Shown: one piece after another, positions 17,037 through 25,568 of the stretch
Layout: each line of letters starts with the position of its first letter
How positions within the stretch are numbered: position 1 is the first letter of the stretch
NCBI GenBank assembly: GCA_030649945.1
Contig: JAUSFE010000003.1
Span: 98,125-162,124, forward strand
Origin: Dehalococcoidia bacterium
Lineage (GTDB): Bacteria; Chloroflexota; Dehalococcoidia; SM23-28-2; RBG-16-64-32
Length of the DNA: 64,000 bases
Reading direction: 5' to 3'
The notes under the pieces: model-generated
Seen by the model: only the letters and a program-made list of their open reading frames with translations
Databases searched by the model: none
Told to the model about the DNA's origin: nothing
Program-made: the position numbers and the translations under genes

Positions 17037-18746
17037 GTGGCAGCGGGCAGCGCGGAGCACATACTCGCGATAGACCTGGGGACGAGCGGGCCCAAGGTGG
17101 CGCTGGTCACCACGGACGGCGAGATCGCCGGGTTCGAGGTCGAGACGACCGGCCTGCAGCTGACGCCGGACGGGGGCGCGGAGCAGGACCCGGCTGACTG
17201 GTGGCGCGCCGTTTCGGCGGCGGCCCTCAGGCTCCTGGCCCGGCGGCTGGTGCCGCCGGAGAGCATCTGCGCGCTCAGTTGCACCAGCCAGTGGATGGGG
17301 ACGGTGCCCGTGGACCGCGACGGCAACCACCTGATGAACGCCGTCATCTGGATGGACACGCGCGGCGGCCGCTACGCCCGGCGCATCACCAGCGGGTTCC
17401 CCAGGATTGGCGCTTACGGGGCCGTCAAGCTCTGGCGCTGGCTGCGCGTCACCGGCGGCGTCCCCTCGCGCACCGGCAAGGACTCGCTGGGCCACATCCT
17501 CTACATCCAGAACGAGATCCCGGACGTCTACCGCCGGACACACAAATTTCTGGAGCCCATGGACTACCTGAACCTGCGCTTCACCGGACAGATGGCGGCA
17601 TCCTATGACACGATCACCGGCCACTGGCTCACGGACAACCGCGACCTCTCGAACGTGCGCTACGTGGACAAGCTGGTCGCTCTCTCTGGCATCGACCGCG
17701 AGAAGCTCCCGGACCTGCGGCCCACCGGCTCTGTCCTGGGGCCGGTCACGAAGGAGATCGCGCGCGAGTTCGGCCTGCGAGAGGACGTGCAGGTGGTGAC
17801 GGGCACCCCGGACACGGAGTCGGCGGCGGTAGGCTCCGGGGCGGTCAGGGACTTCGAGCCGCACCTGTACATCGGGACGTCATCCTGGCTCACCTGCCAC
17901 GTCCCCTTCAAACGGGTGGACCTGGCGAACAGCCTGACGTCCCTGCCCTCCGGGATTCCCGGCAAGTACATGGTGGCCACGGAGCAGGACATCGCCGGAG
18001 GCTGCCTGACGATGCTGCGCGACAACGTTTTCTGCGCCGACGACGAGCTGTCCGCCGCGTCCGCCGGCGGAGGCTCCCCCTCCCCCCGGTTGGAGGCACC
18101 TGAAGGTACCTCCCTACGAGGACCACCGGTTGGCGGCGATGAAGGTACCTCCCTACGGGAAGCGGGCAGGTCAGGAGACGGCGTCCTGGAGACGTTCAAC
18201 CGCATGGCGGAGCGCATCCCGCCGGGCAGCGGCAAGCTGATCTTTACGCCCTGGCTAAACGGCGAGCGCACGCCCGTGGAGAACCACCTGGTGCGCGGCG
18301 GCTTCTTCAACCAGGGCCTGGGCACCACGCGCGCCCACATGGTGAGAGCGGTGTTCGAAGGGGTGGCCTATAACACCCGCTGGATGCACGAGCACGTGGA
18401 GAGGTTCGTCAAGCGGCGCCTGGACGACATCAACTTCGTGGGCGGCGGCGCCGGCTCTGACCTCTGGTGCCAGGTCCACGCCGACGTCCTGGACCGCACG
18501 ATCCGCCGGGTGGAACAGCCGCGGCTGGCGAACGCCCGCGGCGCCGCGCTCATCGCCGCCGTGGCGCTGGGCCGCCTGCGCTTCGAGGACATCCCGGAGC
18601 GCACACGGTTCACCGCCGCCTACCGGCCCAACCCGGACAACCGCGGCATCTACGACGAGCTGTTCGGCGAGTTCGTGAACATCTACAAGAACAACAAAGA
18701 GATGTATGCTCGCCTAAACGGCAGAAGGCAGGAAAAGACGCCATGA
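17037..18746 (+). CDS. FGGY-family carbohydrate kinase with REP-encoded insertion
   Basis: An ATP-dependent sugar kinase of the xylulokinase/glycerol kinase fold. The N-terminal phosphate motif [16 protein letters not shown] (about residues 10-25) and the C-terminal adenosine motif [11 protein letters not shown] are clear. The start is a GTG preceded by GGGAGG. At about residues 342-382 an in-frame stretch ([20 protein letters not shown], then a second unit) is encoded by two REP hairpins, and the kinase fold continues normally afterwards. Without it the length would match the family (~520). The stop overlaps the ATG of the next gene, so the kinase and the PLP enzyme are co-translated. The substrate is unknown. 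Confidence 0.85.
   Translation: MAAGSAEHILAIDLGTSGPKVALVTTDGEIAGFEVETTGLQLTPDGGAEQDPADWWRAVSAAALRLLARRLVPPESICALSCTSQWMGTVPVDRDGNHLMNAVIWMDTRGGRYARRITSGFPRIGAYGAVKLWRWLRVTGGVPSRTGKDSLGHILYIQNEIPDVYRRTHKFLEPMDYLNLRFTGQMAASYDTITGHWLTDNRDLSNVRYVDKLVALSGIDREKLPDLRPTGSVLGPVTKEIAREFGLREDVQVVTGTPDTESAAVGSGAVRDFEPHLYIGTSSWLTCHVPFKRVDLANSLTSLPSGIPGKYMVATEQDIAGGCLTMLRDNVFCADDELSAASAGGGSPSPRLEAPEGTSLRGPPVGGDEGTSLREAGRSGDGVLETFNRMAERIPPGSGKLIFTPWLNGERTPVENHLVRGGFFNQGLGTTRAHMVRAVFEGVAYNTRWMHEHVERFVKRRLDDINFVGGGAGSDLWCQVHADVLDRTIRRVEQPRLANARGAALIAAVALGRLRFEDIPERTRFTAAYRPNPDNRGIYDELFGEFVNIYKNNKEMYARLNGRRQEKTP
18092..18156. repeat. Two REP hairpins inside the FGGY kinase gene
   Basis: The first (18,092-18,117) is GGAGGCACCT-GA-AGGTACCTCC plus CTAC. 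The second (18,132-18,156) is a divergent GGCGGCGATGAAGGTACCTCC plus CTAC. Both lie in the reading frame and add about 40 codons. Confidence 0.82.
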
Positions 18747-20176
18747 CGGATACCGCAAAGCAGGGCAGCGGCCCCCCCGCGCCGCCCGCCGCCACCATCA
18801 AGTCGTACAGGCAGCGCTACGAGACGTATTCACGCATACCGGCTACGGGCCGCGACCGCGGGGACATCCTGCGGGAGATGACAGAGATGCGGGACCTGGA
18901 AGAGGCGCGGTGGGGGCGCGGGTTCGCCTCCGGCTCCGTGTACCACGGCGAGCGGGAGCACATAGACTTCCTGAACAAGGTCTACGCCATCAACTCGCAG
19001 TCCAACCCCCTGCACACGGACCTCTGGCCCAGCGCGGTCAAGTTCGAGTCCGAGGTGGTGGCGATGACGGCCGAGATGCTGGGCGCGGGGCTCTCCGGCG
19101 CCCGGCCGGGCACGCCGGACGAGATCTGCGGCGTGGTCTCGTCGGGCGGCACGGAGAGCATCCTCCTAGCCATGAAGACATACCGGGACTATGCCCGCGA
19201 CAAGAAGGGGATCACGCGGCCGCAGATGGTGGTGCCCAGCACGGCCCACGCCGCCTTCGAGAAGGCCGCGCAGTACTTCGGCATCGAGATCGTGCACGTG
19301 CCCGTGGGCGGCGACTTCCGGGCGGACGTGGCGGCGACGGCGGCGGCGATCACGGAGGACACGATCGTCCTCGCCGGTTCGGCGCCGCCCTTCCCCCACG
19401 GTATCATCGACCCCATCGAGGAGCTGTCAGAGCTGGCGCGGGCGCGGGGCATCGGCTTCCACACGGACGCCTGCCTGGGCGGCTTCCTGCTGCCGTGGGC
19501 GGAGAAGCTGGGATACCCGGTGCCGCCGTTCGATTTCCGCCTGCCCGGGGTCACCTCCATCTCCGCCGATACCCATAAGTACGGATACGCGGCCAAGGGC
19601 ACGTCCGCGGTGCTCTACCGGGGCCACGAGCTGCGGCACTACCAGTACTTCGCGAGCACGGACTGGCCGGGCGGCTTCTACTGCTCGCCTTCCTTCGCGG
19701 GCAGCCGGCCGGGGGCGCTGGTGGCCGAGTGCTGGGCGGCGATGGTGGCCATCGGCGAGGAAGGTTACCTGGAGAACGCCCGTCGCATCCTGGAGACGGC
19801 GGCCGCCATCAAGCGGGGCATCGCGGCGATACCGGGGCTGGAGGTCATGGGCGACCCGCTGTTCGTCATCGCCTTTCGCTCGAGCGAGGTGGACATCTAC
19901 GGCGTGCTGGACGCGATGACGGAGAAGGAGTGGAGCCTGAACGGCCTGTACAAGCCGCCGTGCGTGCACCTGTGCACCACGCTGACGCACACGCAACCCG
20001 GCGTGGCGGAGCGCTTCCTGGCGGACCTGCGGGACGCGGTGGCCTGGGTGCGCGAGAACCCGGGCGCGGAGGGCCGCATGGCGCCGCTTTACGGAATGGC
20101 CAACACCATCCCGGACCGGGGCGTCATCTCGGACACGCTGAAGCGGTACATGGACGGGTGGTACAGGCTGGCCTGA
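18743..20176 (+). CDS. PLP-dependent lyase/decarboxylase, sphingosine-1-phosphate lyase-like
   Basis: A 477-residue fold-type I PLP enzyme of the group II decarboxylase superfamily, closest in appearance to sphingosine-1-phosphate lyases. The signature [13 protein letters not shown] (phosphate binding), HTDACLGGF (aspartate pairing with the PLP ring nitrogen) and [13 protein letters not shown] with the Schiff-base lysine are all intact. The ATG overlaps the stop of the FGGY kinase (ATGA), which suggests that the kinase makes a phosphorylated substrate that this enzyme cleaves. That link is inferred from the order only. A paralogue lies at 37,259-38,575. Confidence 0.85.
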   Translation: MTDTAKQGSGPPAPPAATIKSYRQRYETYSRIPATGRDRGDILREMTEMRDLEEARWGRGFASGSVYHGEREHIDFLNKVYAINSQSNPLHTDLWPSAVKFESEVVAMTAEMLGAGLSGARPGTPDEICGVVSSGGTESILLAMKTYRDYARDKKGITRPQMVVPSTAHAAFEKAAQYFGIEIVHVPVGGDFRADVAATAAAITEDTIVLAGSAPPFPHGIIDPIEELSELARARGIGFHTDACLGGFLLPWAEKLGYPVPPFDFRLPGVTSISADTHKYGYAAKGTSAVLYRGHELRHYQYFASTDWPGGFYCSPSFAGSRPGALVAECWAAMVAIGEEGYLENARRILETAAAIKRGIAAIPGLEVMGDPLFVIAFRSSEVDIYGVLDAMTEKEWSLNGLYKPPCVHLCTTLTHTQPGVAERFLADLRDAVAWVRENPGAEGRMAPLYGMANTIPDRGVISDTLKRYMDGWYRLA

Positions 20177-20218
20177 GGGCGGGTGTGCGGGCGGAGGACC
20201 CCCCACCCCACCCCGGTT

Positions 20219-20244
20219 GGAGGCACCTGAAGGTACCTCCCTAC
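20219..20244. repeat. GTAG-type REP hairpin
   Basis: GGAGGCACCT-GA-AGGTACCTCC followed by CTAC, 42 nt after the stop of the PLP lyase gene. A degenerate half copy follows at about 20,255. Confidence 0.8.
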
Positions 20245-20343
20245 GGGAAGTATCGGCTGGAGGCACCATCCTGTAGGTGAAAGCCGCACACAAGGTCAGT
20301 ATTTTACCCGATTAGCATCTTCGGCCTGGCGTTCTACGCTCAC

Positions 20344-20349
20344 TATAAT
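20344..20349 (+). promoter_or_regulatory. Possible -10 element upstream of the beta-helix protein
   Basis: A perfect TATAAT lies 55 nt before the ATG at 20,404. No good -35 box is seen at the right distance, so this is a weak call. Confidence 0.35.
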
Positions 20350-20403
20350 CTTCCCGTGCGGTGTGTCGTCCTGCTTCCGCACGGGTCTGCCGGGGGGTGC
20401 GCC

Positions 20404-22173
20404 ATGAACGCAAAGCAACTCTGGATCTCCGTGGCCGCCGTCGTGCTTTCGGCCGTCGTCACGGCCGGCTTCACCGGCGCTATTCAGATACCATGGGACG
20501 GTGACAGCCAACCGGCCAGCGCGGTCGGGGGGCCGAGCAAGATCCATTTCAACGGCGTCCTGACCGATCCTGCGACCGGCAACCCCCTCAACGGCTTCTT
20601 CGGCATGACCTTCCGCTTCTTCACCACGGAGACGGAGGGGACCGCGCTCTGGTCGGAAACCCAGGACAGCGTCCGCGTGAACAAGGGCGTCTTCAACGTC
20701 TTTCTCGGCGCGTCAACGCCCTTTCCGGCCTTGCTCTTCGAGCAGGCGCCGCTCTTCCTCGAGATCCAGGTCGGCAGCGACCTGCCGATGACCCCCAGAC
20801 AGGAGATGGCGCGTGTGCCCGCGGCCTTCTTCGCCGATAGAGCCGACCACGCCAACAACTCGGACAATTCGACCCACGCCAACAACTCCGACCGCTCTAC
20901 CAACTCCGACCGCTCCGACCGCTCTACTAACTCGGACAACTCGGACCGCGCGGGCGTCGCGAACGACCTGGACTGCACCGGCTGCGTGAGCGCCGGTGAG
21001 CTGGGGACGGTAGGGCCGGTCGTCGCTGGTCAGGTGCTCTTCTTCGATGGCACCTCGCTCGTCTGGAAGACCATGTACTTGCCCAACCACACGATTCTCG
21101 TCAGCCCCATCGGCACGCCGGTGCAGAACGGCGTGGTCCTGCTCAACGCCCTGGCCGGCATCACAGCCGCGTCGGACGTCAACCCTTACCTGATCAAGAT
21201 CGAGCCGGGGGTCTACGAGATCATGCCGCCAGATGTCCTCCAAATGAAGCGGGCCGTGGACATCGAAGGCTCCGGCGAGGGCGTCACCCACATCGTCGGT
21301 ACCGGCGTCAAGGAAGTTGTCAGAGGCGTTGACGGCGCGGAGCTGCGCTTCCTCAGCGTCGAGAACACCGGGAACGGGAGCGCGACGAGCACCGCGGTCG
21401 CCATCGCAAACTATGGCACGTCGCCGAGGCTCACCCACGTCACGGCGCGAGCATCGAATGCCGGGACGGTTTATGCGATCCTGAACCAGGGTCCCATCCC
21501 TTCCAATCCCAGGCCCATCATGACAGACGTGACCGCCGTCGCGTTCCAGGGGACGAGCCAGGTCATAGCCATCCGCAACGTTTGGTCGTCGCCAATCATG
21601 AACGATGTCACCGCGCAGGCGTCGGACGGAGGCATGGTGATCGCCGTTGAAAACGTGGACTCCAAGCCGGAAATGACGGACGTCACGGCAGAGGCGTCAA
21701 ACGGCTCGACCCAAACCATCGGCGTGCGGAACGTGGCTGGTGCGCCCGTGATGAACCGCGTCACGGCGAGGGCAACGAGCGGCGGCGACAACGCGGCAGT
21801 ACTTAACGTGAGCGGCGCAGCGGTGACGATCGATGGGCTAGTGGCGCTGGCGGAAGGCACGACCGCCAGCGCCAGCGCCGTGGGCGTAGAAACGCACGAC
21901 AGTGCGACCGTGACGATCCATGGTAGTTCAATCACGGCGACAAGTGTGCAAGACAATTATGCGGCCATCTTGAACGACACCGGGCTTATTACTGTGGACA
22001 CTTCCGAGCTGATCGCGACCACCGGCACCATCGTGAAAGGCTCCCTGGGCAGCACGACCAGGATCGGCGCCTCGCTGATGAGCGGGGGGCCGGTCGGGCC
22101 GCCGGGAACGGTAACCTGCGCGGGCGTGCACGACGAGACCTACACCTTCTTCACAGGGCCGGCCTGCCCGTAG
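20404..22173 (+). CDS. Secreted beta-helix surface protein with Asn-Ser-Asp linker
   Basis: A 589-residue secreted protein. An uncleaved or Sec-type hydrophobic N-terminus (LWISVAAVVLSAVVTAG) is followed by a beta-rich domain (about 45-140). A low-complexity linker of HANNSDNST/NSDRS units (about 143-175) comes next. The long C-terminal region has irregular repeats of the type PIMNDVTAQASDGG and PEMTDVTAEASNGS, which fit a right-handed parallel beta-helix (pectate-lyase-like). No catalytic residues can be assigned, so it may be an adhesin or polysaccharide-binding protein. The dockerin-like gene starts 11 nt downstream. Confidence 0.72.
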   Translation: MNAKQLWISVAAVVLSAVVTAGFTGAIQIPWDGDSQPASAVGGPSKIHFNGVLTDPATGNPLNGFFGMTFRFFTTETEGTALWSETQDSVRVNKGVFNVFLGASTPFPALLFEQAPLFLEIQVGSDLPMTPRQEMARVPAAFFADRADHANNSDNSTHANNSDRSTNSDRSDRSTNSDNSDRAGVANDLDCTGCVSAGELGTVGPVVAGQVLFFDGTSLVWKTMYLPNHTILVSPIGTPVQNGVVLLNALAGITAASDVNPYLIKIEPGVYEIMPPDVLQMKRAVDIEGSGEGVTHIVGTGVKEVVRGVDGAELRFLSVENTGNGSATSTAVAIANYGTSPRLTHVTARASNAGTVYAILNQGPIPSNPRPIMTDVTAVAFQGTSQVIAIRNVWSSPIMNDVTAQASDGGMVIAVENVDSKPEMTDVTAEASNGSTQTIGVRNVAGAPVMNRVTARATSGGDNAAVLNVSGAAVTIDGLVALAEGTTASASAVGVETHDSATVTIHGSSITATSVQDNYAAILNDTGLITVDTSELIATTGTIVKGSLGSTTRIGASLMSGGPVGPPGTVTCAGVHDETYTFFTGPACP

Positions 22174-22184
22174 GAGCGCTGAGC

Positions 22185-22907
22185 TTGGTCCGTCAGTTGC
22201 TCGTAATCACAGCTCTCTGCGCCGTCGCGTCGCTGGCGGTGCTCGTCATCTCGGGCCCCGGTGCCCGCATCGCGGCCGTCACCGGCACGGCCGAACTCGC
22301 GAACTGGGGCTTCGACACCGGCGGCGGCGAGTCTTCCTCGGACAGCTACGGCGCGGGCTGGACGACGGGCGAACTGGCGCTGGGCGAGGCGACGAGCGAG
22401 AACTTCAGCGCCGAAGGCGGCTTCCGCACCAGTGCTCTCTGCTTCGACGACAACGACGGGCTGGACGCCGCCGCCGAGGCGGCGCTGGGCACGAGCACCT
22501 GCGCCTTCGACAGCGACGTGGACGGCCTCGGCGACGCTGCAGACGCCTGCCCCACGCTCTTCACGTCCTGGCTCACCCCGCTCGGCGACGGCGACTGCGA
22601 CGCCTTCCTGCTCGCCCGCGAGAGCTTCCTCGGCACTAACCCAGCCGATAACTGCCCCGCCACCGGCGTCGTAAGCGGTACGCCCGGCGGGGGAGCAAAC
22701 GATGAGGAGCCGGACGCCTGGCCGGTGGACATCAACGACGACCAGAGGGCCGGGCTGTCGGACATCCTGGCGTACATCCCGGTGTTTGGGACGACGGGCC
22801 CCGACCTGCCGTACAAGGCGCGCTACGACGTGAACGCAGACAACAACGTGGGGCTACAGGACATCCTGATGTTCATCCCGTTCTTCAACAGGACCTGCAC
22901 ACCGTAG
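22185..22907 (+). CDS. Secreted protein with Ca-binding repeats and dockerin-like end
   Basis: A 240-residue exported protein beginning with a TTG start preceded by GGAG. After a signal peptide, a middle region contains Asp-rich thrombospondin type 3-like motifs (DSDVDGLGDAADACP). The C-terminal ~70 residues contain two dockerin-like calcium loops, DINDDQRAGLSDIL and DVNADNNVGLQDIL. Dockerins normally bind cohesins in multi-protein surface complexes, and such modules are also found in other exported proteins. It probably forms a unit with the beta-helix gene just upstream. Confidence 0.75.
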   Translation: MVRQLLVITALCAVASLAVLVISGPGARIAAVTGTAELANWGFDTGGGESSSDSYGAGWTTGELALGEATSENFSAEGGFRTSALCFDDNDGLDAAAEAALGTSTCAFDSDVDGLGDAADACPTLFTSWLTPLGDGDCDAFLLARESFLGTNPADNCPATGVVSGTPGGGANDEEPDAWPVDINDDQRAGLSDILAYIPVFGTTGPDLPYKARYDVNADNNVGLQDILMFIPFFNRTCTP

Positions 22908-23019
22908 GGCGATGGGGAATCGGCAACCGCAACCGGGTGGTCATTGCCATTCGGGTTGCGGTTGGCCGGCCAGAGCTGGGGTCCTGACCCGCGGGAGACG
23001 GGCGGATACCCGGTCCGCC

Positions 23020-23043
23020 GGGCGCAGCAAGCAGCGCCCCTAC
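23020..23043. repeat. REP hairpin whose foot is the thrC stop codon
   Basis: GGGCGCAGCAAGCAGCGCCC followed by CTAC. On the minus strand GTAG contains the TAG stop of thrC (23,040-23,042), and the hairpin follows at once. Confidence 0.75.
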
Positions 23044-24275
23044 AGGCCCATCGCGCGTTCCACGGCGGCGATGTCCGGCTCGACTTCGAGCATCTCGGTC
23101 TCGATGCCGAGGGCGGTGTCCGGGTCCTTGAGGCCGTGGCCGGTGATCACGCAGACGACGGTGGCGTCCGCGAGCGGGGTCTCCCCCGCCCCACCCCGGT
23201 TGGAGGCACCGGCGGGCGGCTCCCCCACCCCACCCCGGTCGGAGGCACCTGAAGGTACCTCCCTACGGGAATCGGGCCGACGGGGAGCGCTGGTTGGAGG
23301 CGATGAAGGCGCCTCCCCACGGGAATCGGGCCGGCCAGCACCCTCGCGGGCGTATTTGAGGAGGCCGGCGACGCAGGCGGCGGAGGCGGGCTCGGCGAAG
23401 ATGCCCTCTTCCTGGGCCAGCAGGCGATAGGCCTCCAGGATCTCGTCGTCGGTGACGGCGTTGATCTGACCGCCGGACTCGTCGCGGGCGGCGACGGCGA
23501 GCTGCCAGCTGGCCGGGTTGCCGATGCGGATGGCGGAGGCGACGGTCTGCGGGTCGTCCACCGGCTCGCCGCGGACGATGGGGGCGGCGCCGGCGGCCTG
23601 CCAGCCCATGAGGCGGGGCTTCTTCGTGGCGTCTTCGGAGTGGTAGGACTCCACGAAGCCGCGCCAGTAGGCGGTGATGTTGCCGGCGTTGCCCACGGGG
23701 ATGAAGAGCAGGTCCGGGGCGTCGCCCAGCGCGTCCACGATCTCGAAGGCGGCTGTCTTCTGGCCCTCGATGCGGTGCGGGTTGACGGAGTTGACCAGCG
23801 CCACGGGGTGCTTCTCGCTGATGGCGCGGGCGAGCTTGAGCGCGTCATCAAAGTTGCCGCGCACGGAGAGGACGCGGGCGCCGTGGGCCACGGCCTGGGC
23901 CAGCTTGCCCTGGGCGATGTTGCCGCGCGGGACGAGGACGTAGGCCTGCAGGCCGCAGTGCGCGGCGTAAGCGGCGGCGGAGGCGCTGGTGTTGCCGGTG
24001 GAGGCGCAGAGGACGGCGCGCGATTCCCCCTCCAGCGCCTTGGCCACGGCCACGACCATGCCGCGGTCCTTGAAGGAGCCCGTGGGGTTGCACATCTCCA
24101 GCTTGAAGTACAGCTCTTTGCAGCCCGCGCGCTCGTTGAGGCGGCGCGAGCGGACCAGGGGCGTGTCGCCCTCGCCCAGGCTGATGAGCGGGGTGGCAGC
24201 CGTCAGGGGCAGGCGGTCGCGGTAGCGGTAGAGGACGCCGCGCGGCGCGCCTGGAATGCGGCCGGTGTCTCTCAC
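23040..24275 (-). CDS. thrC: Threonine synthase with REP-encoded insertion
   Basis: A PLP enzyme converting O-phosphohomoserine to threonine. The lysine motif GSFKDRGMVVAVAKALE and the PLP phosphate-binding VGNAGNI are present. The frame stays open 67 codons upstream through three tandem REPs. The GTG at 24,273-24,275, with AGGAGAG at 24,287-24,293, is the more likely start, giving 411 residues. Near the C-terminus about 55 residues ([16 protein letters not shown] and similar) are REP-encoded, lying between the helix ending in YAREGAG and the strand ATVVCVITGHGLKDP. The family core is intact around the insert. It works with hom at 25,569. Confidence 0.88.
   Translation of the reverse strand: MRDTGRIPGAPRGVLYRYRDRLPLTAATPLISLGEGDTPLVRSRRLNERAGCKELYFKLEMCNPTGSFKDRGMVVAVAKALEGESRAVLCASTGNTSASAAAYAAHCGLQAYVLVPRGNIAQGKLAQAVAHGARVLSVRGNFDDALKLARAISEKHPVALVNSVNPHRIEGQKTAAFEIVDALGDAPDLLFIPVGNAGNITAYWRGFVESYHSEDATKKPRLMGWQAAGAAPIVRGEPVDDPQTVASAIRIGNPASWQLAVAARDESGGQINAVTDDEILEAYRLLAQEEGIFAEPASAACVAGLLKYAREGAGRPDSRGEAPSSPPTSAPRRPDSRREVPSGASDRGGVGEPPAGASNRGGAGETPLADATVVCVITGHGLKDPDTALGIETEMLEVEPDIAAVERAMGL
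23204..23320. repeat. REP cluster inside the thrC coding region
   Basis: It holds a truncated unit near 23,204, a full GGAGGCACCT-GA-AGGTACCTCC plus CTAC (23,241-23,266), and GGAGGCGATGAAGGCGCCTCC plus CCAC (23,296-23,320), which carries a GTGG rather than GTAG foot. All are translated as part of threonine synthase. Confidence 0.8.
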
Positions 24276-24286
24276 GACCGGCTGCG

Positions 24287-24293
24287 CTCTCCT
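24287..24293 (-). promoter_or_regulatory. Shine-Dalgarno that decides the thrC start
   Basis: AGGAGAG, 11 nt upstream of the GTG at 24,275. It supports initiation downstream of the tandem REPs rather than within them. Confidence 0.55.
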
Positions 24294-24356
24294 GTAACGC
24301 GGATGCGGCCCCCTACGGGAACCACCGGTTGGAGGCTCCCCCGCCCCGCCCCGGTT

Positions 24357-24514
24357 GGAGGCACCTGAAGGTACCTCCCTACGGGAAGCACCGGCCGGAG
24401 GCTCCCCCACCCCACCCCGGTTGGAGGCACCTGAAGGTACCCCCCTACGGGAAGCACCGGCCGGAGGCTCCCCCACCCCACCCCGGTTGGAGGCACCTGA
24501 GGGTACCTCCCTAC
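24357..24514. repeat. Three tandem GTAG-type REPs at 66-bp spacing
   Basis: Hairpins start at 24,357, 24,423 and 24,489, each GGAGGCACCT-G(A/G)-loop type and each followed by CTAC (24,379, 24,445, 24,511). The unit is exactly 66 bp, including a conserved GGAGGCTCCCCC..CCCCGGTT spacer. The array lies upstream of thrC and could be transcribed as its leader. Confidence 0.82.
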
Positions 24515-24557
24515 GTGGACGGGCCTATCCACTATCCACTGTCCACTATCCACTAAC

Positions 24558-25568
24558 TCAGTCGCCGCTGTGCAGCTCACCCTGGGTCAGCTCCTTGATC
24601 TCCTGGGCCATGGCCTCCGCCTGGCGTCGCCGCTGGCGCAGGAGGACCCCGAAGATGCGCTTGAGGGCGGCCTTGGTCTGCTCGCTCAGCTCCTGCAGCT
24701 GTCCGGTCAGGCCCAGCAGGTCGGCGGCCTGAGTCTGGCTGCGCTGGTCCAGCCGCGCGACGCCCTGCACGAACTCCTGCATGCGCTCGGCAACCTCGGC
24801 GGCGAGGCGCTCCACCTGGCCCAGGCGCTGCGTCAGTTGGTCTCGCTCGAAGGCGGCGCGCTGGAGGAGCTCCCTGGCCTCGTCCGGGAACGCGGCCAGG
24901 CCCTCCAGCTTGTCGAGGCGTTCGCCGGCGCGGCGTAGTTGCTCGAGGAGGAGGTTGAGCCGCTCCGCGAGGGACACGTCCACCTTCTCCAGCTTCTCGA
25001 TGTCGCTGGTGAAGCGGGCCGTGTCCTGGTCCAGGCGCAGCGCGACCTCATGGGCGCGGGCGGTCCGCGTTGACGCCTCTTCCATGGCCCGCTCCAGGGC
25101 CTGGCCCGCCAGGCGGTTGCCGGCCACCTCTTCCTCGATGTGGCGGGCCACTTCCCCCAGCGCCTTCATGCGCGTGTCGTACTGCTCGAGCGCGCGGGAG
25201 TTGGCGTCCATTTGCTTGGTCAGCGAGCCCAGCTCAGGGCGGTCTCCGCCTCTGGCGGACTCCCGCAGGCGGGAGATCTCGGCGAGGCGGTTGGTGAGCG
25301 CGGCCTGGCGGTCCTGGAGGCGGGACATCTGGTCGTGGACCTGGCGTACCTCCTCGCGGAAGCCCTGGAGAGCGGAGCTGGCGGAGGCGGCGACGGCCGA
25401 GGCTTCGGCCATCTTGCGGACGTCGGCGTCCAGGGACCACATGTGCTTGAGGGTCTGCTGCAGCTCGCCCTCCACCTTGTGCAAGCGGGCCCTGGTTTCC
25501 CTGAGCTGGCTCTCCAGCCACTCTGCGGGGCTTTCCGGCTCCTGACTCTTGGGCTTGGCCACCAACAC
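24558..25568 (-). CDS. Coiled-coil protein of unknown function
   Basis: A 336-residue hydrophilic protein predicted from composition to be almost entirely coiled coil, with heptad-like Leu/Ala spacing from about residue 15 to 315. No signal peptide, membrane segment or enzyme motif is seen. Its GTG start abuts the stop of hom (TGA at 25,569-25,571). It lies between hom and thrC, so it is probably co-transcribed with threonine genes without an obvious metabolic link. It resembles structural or chromosome-associated coiled-coil proteins only in general terms. Confidence 0.72.
   Translation of the reverse strand: MLVAKPKSQEPESPAEWLESQLRETRARLHKVEGELQQTLKHMWSLDADVRKMAEASAVAASASSALQGFREEVRQVHDQMSRLQDRQAALTNRLAEISRLRESARGGDRPELGSLTKQMDANSRALEQYDTRMKALGEVARHIEEEVAGNRLAGQALERAMEEASTRTARAHEVALRLDQDTARFTSDIEKLEKVDVSLAERLNLLLEQLRRAGERLDKLEGLAAFPDEARELLQRAAFERDQLTQRLGQVERLAAEVAERMQEFVQGVARLDQRSQTQAADLLGLTGQLQELSEQTKAALKRIFGVLLRQRRRQAEAMAQEIKELTQGELHSGD

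Noticed and set aside
18467..18742. Longer N-terminus for the PLP lyase running back into the kinase gene
   Set aside because: It overlaps the kinase's conserved ATP-binding region in another frame; the ATGA overlap at 18,743 gives a sensible start and length.
24276..24476. Threonine synthase starting within the tandem REPs
   Set aside because: The GTG at 24,275 has a Shine-Dalgarno and fits the family length; the upstream residues are REP-encoded, although use of the longer start cannot be excluded.
24357..24514. Three units at regular 66-bp spacing, as in a CRISPR array
   Set aside because: The spacers are also conserved between units, the repeat is a GTAG-footed hairpin found singly all over the window, and no cas gene is present.
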